A DNA stretch of 64,000 bases from Bimastos eiseni (Eukaryota; Annelida; Clitellata; Crassiclitellata; Lumbricidae). The notes beneath the pieces were generated by a model, which was not told where the DNA came from, searched no databases, and saw nothing but the letters and a program-made list of their open reading frames with translations. Location of the stretch: the NCBI GenBank assembly GCA_959347315.1, contig OY365814.1:3399661-3463660 (forward strand), in the 5' to 3' direction. The translations under genes and the position numbers were made by a program. How positions within the stretch are numbered: position 1 is the stretch's first letter; every line of letters begins with the position of its first letter. Positions 56,955-64,000 of this stretch are shown one piece after another.

Positions 56955-57873
56955 GTGAGCAATTTTATCCGTTGACAGATTGGTATCCTTCGACTATCAG
57001 TTGCTTCTTTTCTTTGTTGCAATACAATCTACATGGCAAATCGATCCGTGTTTCATTGTTTTGTTTTGTTAGACCAAGTATTGTATTCCATTTAAGATCG
57101 GAATCCAATAGAATTACTCAACTCTCGTTCATTGAGTAGTCAGCCACGAACACTCGGTCGTCTGAATCGAGTGATAGATGGAGAGGATCATGAAGTAGCT
57201 GCGTTTCATTTGAGGGAATGAAACAACGGATGATCGTCTCTCCATCTCTGGCAAATTCAAATATCACTGTGTCTCTAACCTGTGCATCTCTAGTTTTAAA
57301 TGTGGGTTAACGGAAGCATGGATATATTTTAGAGTCGATGAGTTCATCTGCGTGCCTCGCAAACTCTTGGTAAATTCATGCAATTCCGGCGGCTCTCCAA
57401 CCCAACTGCAAAGAATGATAAAATGCCCGATAGATGTTTTCACTGCGTGAATTGGCTTCACGAAATCTCTTGCTAGCTGAATGCATGTAATCAGTTTTGC
57501 GTCTGATCTGTATATATTTTATCACCAACAACTGTCCCTCACTGGACACCGACAGAGTACGTGGAGCATAATAAAGGCGTCGCCATTTGATGATTTTGTG
57601 ATGATCATCTGCTTCTATAGTTATCTTCCAGATGCATTTATTTTCAGAGTCAGAGACGTTGAGAGAATTTTCCTTCTGACTGGATCCAATGTCTTTTAAA
57701 GATTCAATTTCTTTTATTTCGATATTCTTCTGAGGACGAAATGAATTCAGATCCTCAAAGACCCGAATTGTAGTTGGAATAGTGGAACGGTTTGTATATC
57801 GTTCAGAGGGCCTACGCGATGCTTGACAGAGAACGTAGATTTTATTTCCCAAATTAGTCACTCCACGCACCAT
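56955..57873 (-). pseudogene. NHL/β-propeller (TRIM-NHL-like) gene relic
   Basis: From 57873 down: VRGVTNLGNKIYVLCQASRR, IRVFEDLNSF, IEIKEIESLKDIGSSQKEN, LNVSDSENKCIWKITIEADD, YYAPRTLSVSSEGQLLVI, then after a frameshift HAVKTSIGHFIILCSW, and after another LHLSLDSDDRVFVADYS, an in-frame stop, VILLDSDLKW and KEKKQLIVEG. These are successive propeller blades of a protein type that I know as very abundant in sea cucumber genomes, often annotated TRIM/NHL-like. Two or more frameshifts and a stop make this copy a pseudogene. No RING, B-box or coiled-coil part is seen. Confidence 0.8.
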
Positions 57874-58047
57874 TTCATTGTTCCTACGTCAATTCTCTGA
57901 GTTAAGTTGATAACAATCGGACAAACGACTAAGATAAATAAATTACACAAATTCGCTTGAAATAAACGGTTAATAATTTTCCTTTATTTAGCAGGCTCAC
58001 TACTATTTATCTTACATATTTCTGCTAACAAATGCCTTCAATTTCAG

Positions 58048-58089
58048 ATAGTGGAGATATTTTTGGTCTCATGGGGAATAAAATTATCT
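58048..58089 (+). CDS. Possible extra micro-exon, phase-compatible with the peptide gene
   Basis: A 42-base segment lies between CTTCAATTTCAG and ATCT|GTAAGT with phase 1 at both ends, the same phase pattern as exons 2 and 3. Spliced after exon 3 it would add YSGDIFGLMGNKII. An acceptor at about 60949 (TTTTTTTCATAG) would then give TAA at once. There is no cysteine in it. It may be an alternative 3' part of the peptide gene or a chance match. Confidence 0.35.
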
Positions 58090-58099
58090 GTAAGTTTTT

Positions 58100-59500
58100 A
58101 ACAAACTTTGTAAGTTATTGTAAGAATGTTACTTATTACATAACGTAAGGCTATATTTTAATTAATAAATAATAAACTGCTTGTATTCAAAGCTTCAGAC
58201 CGTGAAACAACTAATAAGTCTGTTGTCTAGTACTAGAGCAAAGAAAAGGCTAATTCATTTCAATTATTTATTTTAATGTACAACAAATTGCAGCACGGTT
58301 GCCAAATAATATTAAACGAAGTAACTAAACCATGTCACGGCATCAGAAAACTGTGCTCCCATCTTAATTGTCGCTTTTTCCCTCGTATCGTGAGTTTCAC
58401 AATGGAGGTGATGAACACAGTGCACACGCTGCAGTAGCACTGTTTGATAATATTTCCATTCAAAACCTCATAGACTAGCTATAGGTTGTCCATAAATTGC
58501 GTCACATAACATAGGACGATTTTTAATCTCCTCCCCTTGTCCGACATCGTCAGAAAGTCATACCTCTCATATATGACCTCATAAAGATCTTTGGCCCCAC
58601 CCCACCACACCGACCAAACCAGATGTCTCAGAATTTTTGTGTAATTATCAAATAATGTATTTGCAACGAAGCAAACTGCACATTCGTTGATTAAATAGAG
58701 AGAGTCTGGATCTCGTTATCCTGTAGAATGGACATTCCATTCAGATTCATTCCACTCTTCTTCGTCTAACCAATCTAAACTTTGTCTGCATTTATAACCA
58801 TTATAGTTCACGCTGCTGACGTGCAACAACTCTCTGTGGCACGATGCTTTCGGGTGGAATTATTGATTCCTGCTTGTGTGTTATAGAATAGCTGATTCAC
58901 TCCCAAATCACGAAATTGACATCATGTGTTAAAGTAAATAATCTACATATAAAAAGTAATGTAATAATCAATGTTAGTGTTGTTAAACCTAAATTAAGGT
59001 GCAAATAACTGTTAGTTAAGTGGGGATTTTCTAAGTGAGTGAAAGTTTTAAATAAGGCCCCGCATTTGATGTCTGATGTCATGCCGTAGACCCATTTCTT
59101 AACAATCCACGCTTCAGTTTGTCTGAAATCGTCACAGATATTTGACCCCGACTCCTCTCCTAGGTATGCGATGTCATTTATCAATGTTAAGTTTCATGAA
59201 GTTAGCATTTTCCATGCTCATTAAATGATTATTAGCTTAGAGCAAATTAATAATTAAATAGCAGGTCTACTATATTACAGAAGCGTTTTATGATATAAAA
59301 TTTAGTGAAAAGTAGATTGCCTTCCTGACTCTGTGCGTTGCTGGGGCCGGGGGCTTGCCTCCATCCTTCAGAGGGGAGTAGACGCCTCTGGTTCATCGCG
59401 CGTTCCTGAAACATTCTTGTCTAACTGGTCATTCCATTAATAAGAGCAGTGTATGTTGCCCACATGTTTTAAGATATCACTTTAATGAGTGCAAGGAGCA
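58100..59500. other. Mostly unrecognised; one hydrophobic ORF
   Basis: A minus-strand frame at 58897-59184 (95 codons) has one predicted membrane segment (LTTLTLIITLLFICRLFTL) but no family or splice evidence. At 58485-58610 the text TTGCGTCACATAACATAGGA resembles a decayed MITE. Confidence 0.35.
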
Positions 59501-59507
59501 TTTTTAA

Positions 59508-59921
59508 TTACTTGCCAACGGTTTTCTTGAATTGATTCCTTTCAATTATGAACACAATTGAACGGCATCGTTGGATATTGTCAAAAATTACATCGCTCAA
59601 TTGATTCGAATCGTACAGCGTCTGAATAAATTCAAGTGCTCCTTGTGAATGACACCAGATCCAAACGACCAGAGTCTGTCTGTCCATTTGAGAGTTGAGG
59701 ATTTCTACGCCTTCCGCCTTCAGTTGACTGATACGCTGACGACTTTGATGTGACCAAGGTTTTGTTCTGTTTCGAAGATCTTCGATGTTTTGATGAAGTT
59801 GTTGCATTTCCATTGAGGCTCTAGACTTTGCGTCACGATTTTGCACTTTGATTTTTACTGCAACTAAAGCCAGAAAGGTATTTCTAACGTCATTGAGTAA
59901 AAAAAATTGATATGCAGACAT
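59508..59921 (-). CDS. Exon-like ORF, possibly from a CARD/NLR-type immune gene
   Basis: The frame reads MEMQQLHQNIEDLRNRTKPW, SQLKAEGVEILN and VWIWCHSQGALEFIQTLYDS, then NQLSDVIFDNIQRCRSIVFI. Pattern and composition (predicted helices, then GVxxL…ALExLxxxYxSxxLSxV) recall an accessory domain found beside CARD/death domains in invertebrate NLR-like proteins. This is a weak resemblance from memory. It lies about 0.7 kb downstream, on the same strand, of the CARD-like relic, which supports the idea. The true start and splice sites are not determined. Confidence 0.3.
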   Translation of the reverse strand: MSAYQFFLLNDVRNTFLALVAVKIKVQNRDAKSRASMEMQQLHQNIEDLRNRTKPWSHQSRQRISQLKAEGVEILNSQMDRQTLVVWIWCHSQGALEFIQTLYDSNQLSDVIFDNIQRCRSIVFIIERNQFKKTVGK

Positions 59922-59924
59922 TTG

Positions 59925-60020
59925 GTCAACGACGTTTGGTCAACGGAGGGGTTGATCACGGACGATTGGTCAATTAACGATTGATCAAGAAACTGTTCGT
60001 TAAGAGGACTGTTGATCAGC
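59925..60020 (+). repeat. Oligomer array GACGATTGGTCAA
   Basis: Five or six drifting units (GACATTTGGTCAAC, GACGTTTGGTCAAC, GACGATTGGTCAAT, GATTGATCAAG) of the same style as the array at 285-455. No inverted partner is seen. Confidence 0.7.
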
Positions 60021-60339
60021 AGTCCGTAATAAAGAAATCAATGAGATTGTTCAAGAAATATTTGTATATATATTGGTGACGTTTTATAAAGAATATAGTT
60101 TATAAAGCAATCAAAAGTTAAAAGTGTTTTAATGCAAACAATCAAAATAAAATATATCTCACAAAATGCACAAAACAGACTTGATATTGGCTACATTGGG
60201 AGCCCTCAAAAGAACGCGAATCCCTCTAGCTATGGACCCCGTGTAGTTGGCATATCAAACTAATAAATGGCAAGTTCTTTTTATTGCAACATAATTATAA
60301 CACGCAGCAAAACAAAGTGAAAAAACCCGAATAAAGCTT

Positions 60340-60454
60340 AACATCATCATCATCATCATCGTCGTCGTCGTCGTCATCGTCGTCATCATCATCATCATCA
60401 TTATCATCATCATCGTCATCATCATTGTCAATGTTAATTAATATCATTATCTTT

Positions 60455-60490
<36 letters not shown>

Positions 60491-60550
60491 GTCATCATCA
60501 CCATCGTCTTCATCATCATCATCATCATCGTCATCATCATCGTCATAGTC
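60340..60550. repeat. (ATC)n/(GTC)n microsatellite
   Basis: Long mixed TCA/TCG tract; the Asp- or Met-rich ORF through it is an artefact. TCAATRTTAATTAATAT appears twice in it (60429 and 60549). Confidence 0.97.
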
Positions 60551-60654
60551 AATATTAATTAATATAATTATCATCCTAACCATTTATCATAAAAAATCAT
60601 CATCTTCATCATTACAATCATTGAACGAATGATGTTTGTGATAAGCCGATAACC

Positions 60655-60895
60655 GAAGTTGAATCGTAAACCTCCACCGCTTTCTAAGATCGTTGCCACT
60701 GTCTTCTGGCTGTTTAGTCGAAGACATCTGAATAAAATTTGTAAATTTAGTCTCGTCCAAGGATTTTGCAATCCGCAACAGTTTGACGTTCTTATCTCTG
60801 TCTAAATATTGTCGTCGAATGAAGTGACTCTGTTCTTTCGCTATGCAGTTAACAGCGACGTTAGTAACTCTTTAGTTGGTTGAATATTTTGTAAG
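60655..60895 (-). pseudogene. CARD-like domain relic
   Basis: One frame gives QNIQPTKELLTSLLTA and the next gives AKEQSHFIRRQYLDRDKNVK, then LLRIAKSLDETKFTNFIQ and MSSTKQ. Read across a one-base frameshift near 60845 this follows the CARD pattern (LxxNIxPTxxLLxxLL…EExxxIRxxxxRxxxxxxLLxIL…FxxFxxxLxxTxQ). CARDs join death-fold signalling complexes. The frameshift, plus the lack of a clear continuation, argues for a relic, though a missed intron cannot be excluded. Confidence 0.45.
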
Positions 60896-60899
60896 AGAA

Positions 60900-61939
60900 A
60901 CTTTGTGTTTGTTGTAATTATTACAGCTATTTTCTTGTTTTTTTCATAGAAATCTGAAAATGCAAAATGCGATCAGAAGTATTGAATGACAGATCATTTG
61001 GTGATCAATGGTATCTAATATGATTTTTTGAATAAGCGCATGTGATTAAGCTGTTTCCCACTAATTTGTTTCGTGGGCGCTGTAGAAATTATGAGATAAA
61101 GTTGACCTCTGTACAGCTCTGCTCCAGTAGTCCGGAATAGTCCAATGCGGTAAATATAAGAAGTTCCATTTTATTGAGCTTAGACGCAGGTCTCAACTGT
61201 AACACACGAGCCTCAATGGAATCTCCATGCACGTTGGTGTACTAGGCAGGATCAATCGTTTTCTATTCATACTTAAACTTCTCATTGATTTCCAGCATTG
61301 ATAAAGTTATCTCAGCTTACCTACTTTGTGAGCTGTATCAAATCCCAATTCATTTCTTTGGCTAATACGATTACTATCGTCATCGATTCGCCTATGCCTC
61401 CCTGCACAGGTGCTCATACTGCTCGTGTGAGAAACTAACTTTGTGGAAGTCTTTCTGTCTCTGTAAAACGATACTGTTTGATAGGCTACATCTGTAACTA
61501 ACATCAGCCTTTCATGAACATTTGCAAATGTGATATGGTAACGGATATAAGTCAAATCGTGCAGCCTGTTATAATATGGCGAGTTTCAGTAAAGTCCAAA
61601 TGCTGCCCTCGTGGTCGACCTGATCGAAGGTGATTGGTGATTATTTATAGACAATAATTGTGATCTTATCGTGTCAACCCACTGAGTAAACAATTCACAT
61701 TTTGAGGTGCAGGCCCACGTTTGCATTTTGGCTTCACTCTCTTTCTCTTCCGTTAAGTATGGGCCGGCGATAAGGTTTGTTGCTTAGCTGCGCATTTACA
61801 TGTAACATATTCAACAAACGATGTAGTATTTTTACTGTACAACTCCTGGAACATTTCAGAGCTTATCGCAGTTGGCTAAGTGATTTGTCGTGGGTAATAA
61901 TAAAGAGGCCTACTCTTAATCATCTATTTACTCCTACGC
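60900..61939. other. No gene recognised
   Basis: A minus-strand frame at 61307-61555 is Ser/Arg-rich without a family match. Confidence 0.35.
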
Positions 61940-62440
61940 CTTCACCGCTATGACTTTCATTAGCCGTGCTTGTCCGCCTCCTCTCTGACATCTTGCCTCT
62001 TCTCCATGAGACCATTGATAGATACCTGGTCACCCTTTTTGTGCTGTTTTACGAAAGCAACACTGTCGATCATGAAATCCTCTTGCAGCGCTTATCGATC
62101 TCCTTCGGTATGTCTGGCAATGCTCTTGACTGGTTTACTTCCTTTTTTCAAGACCGCTTTTTCATGGTGGCCCATGGATCCCCTAGGTTCCTGTAGGTCA
62201 CTGCTCCAATTGGATTGTCCCGGGACACCGTCCTTGGTCCTCTTCTCTATATAATCTACACCGCTGACATGAGTTCTCTGCTCTCAGCTGAGGCTGTCAT
62301 CAGCCGGTCTTACGACGATGAACGACGATCTCCAGGCGTATGTCCATTGTCTGGCGACTCAGGCTGATGCAGCGACGGGAAGAATGAGCATGGCCATGGG
62401 GACCATGCAGACTTGGATGTCAGCAAATCGTTTTAACCCA
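61940..62440 (+). pseudogene. CR1/L2-like LINE RT fragment
   Basis: NTVDHEILLQRLSISFGMSG, NALDWFTSFFQDR and MVAHG (RT motifs A and following), then, frameshifted, LQAYVHCLATQADAATGRMS and TMQTWMSANRF after the YADD position. Between them the VxQGSVLGP box is corrupted. The C-terminal part resumes at 62620. Confidence 0.88.
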
Positions 62441-62444
62441 GAAT

Positions 62445-62612
62445 TTATGCACATGCAACATTTTTGACTGACGATAGGCCTATTATTATCGAGCGACATT
62501 GTTAACGTGCAACATTTTTAATTTCGATATTTTAATTGCGACATTTTTATTCGCGACATTTCCTTGCGACATTATCATCGGATACCAATTCTCACAGCCT
62601 AAAATATCTTCG
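62445..62612 (+). repeat. Oligomer-type insertion (TTGCGACATTTTT) inside a LINE
   Basis: Drifting units AACATTTTTGAC, GAGCGACATTGTTAA, ATTGCGACATTTTTATTC, GCGACATTTCCTTGCGACAT interrupt the LINE between its RT and C-terminal parts. A fragment of another oligomer-type element, or its solo end, is likely. Confidence 0.6.
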
Positions 62613-62619
62613 AGAACTC

Positions 62620-62960
62620 ATCACCATCTGGCCAATTAACGTGCTCTACCCGATCATCCGGAGGCCTATAAATAGGCTTCATGCATAGTTCAGTCTTACT
62701 CGAACCACGGTAACCACTCGTTTAAAATTCTCCAATAACGCCATATCCATCACCACCCCATGTCTCTGGAATGATCTCCCTTCTGAATCCCGCACCTATT
62801 CTGCCCCTCCACTATCATTGCCCATCACCCACCAGATGCTCTTGCTCCTCTATCCATCATCACTCGGGCCTTTTATTCGAAGCTCAAGTCTCACCATTTC
62901 AAGGACTCGTGTCTAAAAGCACTTGATTATCAAATCCTACTCGGCCTACTCTATTGAGGA
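62620..62960 (+). pseudogene. CR1/L2-like LINE C-terminus
   Basis: NSNNAISITTPCLWNDLPSE and the following Ser/Pro-rich text give the LWNDLPSExR motif. It continues the LINE at 61940. Confidence 0.8.
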
Positions 62961-63105
62961 TCCACTTGATTTGAAAAACGCTTGTTAATAAGCTGATGCC
63001 TTGCGCTTGGCTTTCGAGAGGCGCCATATAAGCTTGGTGATACTGTTACGATTATGACCGCCATCATCACCAATTGCCATCGTAGCACCATGCTGTCTCC
63101 AGCTG

Positions 63106-63330
63106 TTTGGCATGGTGGCTAATTGGTTAGGGCTGATGGCCGTAACGCGAAGAGTGCGGGTTCGACCATCGTCCGAGGAGTTACTAATTTACCGTGTAGA
63201 GACCTTGAACATGTCCTTAGCGCACAGTTGCTGTAGGTTGCGCAGTCGAGTCGTACATGTATGTGCACTTCTGACTGTAAGAATGGCGATGGAAAATTAC
63301 ATTTGTAGGCCTATTGTATTTTATTGTAAG
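63106..63330 (+). mobile_element. tRNA-derived SINE (family 2), copy 2
   Basis: Head TGGTGGCTAATTGGTTAGGG (A box), GGGTTCGACCA (B box, 63158-63168), body GTAGAGACCTTGAACATGTC, TTAGCGCACAGTTGCT, TTGCGCAGTCGAG and a TTGTATT-rich tail. Better preserved than 44917-45110. Confidence 0.9.
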
Positions 63331-63559
63331 CTTGGCCTACCCAGATTTTGACCTGACTCCAGAACGAAAAGAAGGAAACTGACTGTTGCTCACTTTATTT
63401 GAGATAGGGGCATATGTATCGGGCCTAACAATTGTTTTGTGACTCGCGTCCCTTGACTAAGACTCGGTTTGTTTAAGGCGCGCTATAAATGAGCGTTGTA
63501 TATTGTATTGTAACAACCGGAGTAAGCTGGTAGCCACAGGCTTCAAACGTGGCTTTAGT
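63331..63559. other. SINE/LINE tail-like text
   Basis: GGCGCGCTATAAATGAGCGT at 63478-63497 followed by TTGTATATTGTATTGTAAC looks like another SINE 3' end. No head is visible. Confidence 0.4.
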
Positions 63560-63584
63560 GGGGTCCGTCGCCTGACGCCAAGGG

Positions 63585-64000
63585 GTCCGCAAGCAGGTCC
63601 AAAAACCATGTTTTCATTATCATCATAAATTATAAAAACAACTGAGCTATTTATGCTTTCTATGGTTATTACTTACTGCTGTCTATAGTTACTCTAGTAA
63701 CAATAATTTTTTCCGGTGCTGTTTTTAGCGCACATTATTGTAATTGTGACGTACCAACAGAGATTCCTCCATTGCTGCTAAAGGTATTTTTAAAATATAA
63801 AATTAATATTTTTCAACGTTCTTCTTTACAATGGAAACAATTTTAAAGAGAAAAGGTGATCGGAAATCAGAAGATTCTGACGACAAAGATAAATGTCAGA
63901 AAAAGAAGAAATTATGCAAGTATAATCCAGAGTATATTTTATATGGTTTCCTTGCAGTCTAAACAAATGCTGATCAGTGTACAACTTCTTTGTGTTATGT
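63585..64000 (+). mobile_element. Left part of a hAT/ZBED-type element, cut by the window end
   Basis: GGGGTCCGCAAGCAGGTCC near 63588 resembles the CAGGGGTCCGCAA end of some hAT elements, and a ZBED/hAT-like ORF starts at 63831. The right end lies outside the window. Confidence 0.45.
63831..64000 (+). pseudogene. N-terminus of a ZBED5/FAM200-like hAT-derived protein
   Basis: From ATG 63831: METILKRKGDRKSEDSDDKD, KKKKLCKYNPEYILYGFLAV, then TAA where relatives read through, and the frame continues TNADQCTTSLCY. The lysine-rich start followed by K-Y-x-x-x-Y-x-x-Y-G-F and a Cys pair of a BED-like zinc finger is the start of ZBED5/FAM200/SCAND3-type, hAT-derived proteins. The premature stop at 63959-63961 and the window end leave it incomplete. 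Confidence 0.6.

Noticed and set aside
60295..60552. Met- and Asp-rich ORF
   Set aside because: Pure (ATC)n/(GTC)n microsatellite.

Overview
This is a repeat-rich, intron-bearing animal genome segment. No operons, ribosome binding sites or bacterial genes are visible. Exons are short and bounded by GT/AG sites, and most recognisable coding sequence is decayed mobile DNA. The repeated words TAGGCCTAC and TACATGTA, RLE-type and CR1/L2-type LINEs, tRNA-headed SINEs and a degenerate NHL-propeller gene of a kind I associate with sea cucumbers suggest a marine deuterostome, most likely an echinoderm (holothurian). The phylum-level call is inference.

Two genuine host loci can be modelled. (1) A degenerin/ENaC/ASIC-type sodium channel lies on the minus strand from about 33460 down to 15466. 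Five exons are recognised: the N-terminus with TM1, three extracellular exons, and the terminal exon with TM2. Four of them form an unbroken phase-compatible chain; the exon(s) for the distal extracellular region are missing from my model and may lie in the 200-N gap or in unrecognised sequence between 24152 and 32961. (2) A small secreted cysteine-rich peptide gene lies on the plus strand from 50303 to about 55175. It has a signal peptide, a dibasic-processed propeptide and a six-cysteine mature peptide containing a CX3C-X10-CX3C core. The ends of the window hold weaker host-like fragments: a possible terminal exon at 2799-3033, a CARD-like relic at 60655-60895, an exon-like ORF at 59508-59921, and the NHL-propeller pseudogene at 56955-57873.

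Layout: 1-3.3 kb, a pair of inverted short-oligomer arrays; 5-6.5 kb, a LINE relic; 6.57-11.1 kb, a 26-bp satellite of about 174 units with higher-order structure; 12.2-13.4 kb, a TA-flanked MITE; 15.1-33.5 kb, the channel gene, whose introns are loaded with SINEs, a LINE, a 3.8-kb Tigger/pogo-like transposon, a duplicated TM2 pseudo-exon, a TIR element with a PIN/XPG-nuclease-like ORF and LINE/foldback nests; 34.1-37.3 kb, a second TIR element carrying a relative of that nuclease-like ORF; 39-47.5 kb, a LINE graveyard (RTE-like, CR1-like, RLE/R4-like); 47.6-49.1 kb, a large palindromic foldback element; 50.3-55.2 kb, the peptide gene with a second foldback array in its first intron; 56-64 kb, LINE, NHL, CARD, SINE and hAT relics.

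The most interesting material is (a) the two TIR elements carrying related nuclease-like genes, possibly relatives of Academ-type transposons, (b) a group of foldback elements whose ends are tandem short oligomers, one with a clean 8-bp target duplication inside a LINE reading frame, and (c) the six-cysteine secreted peptide gene.
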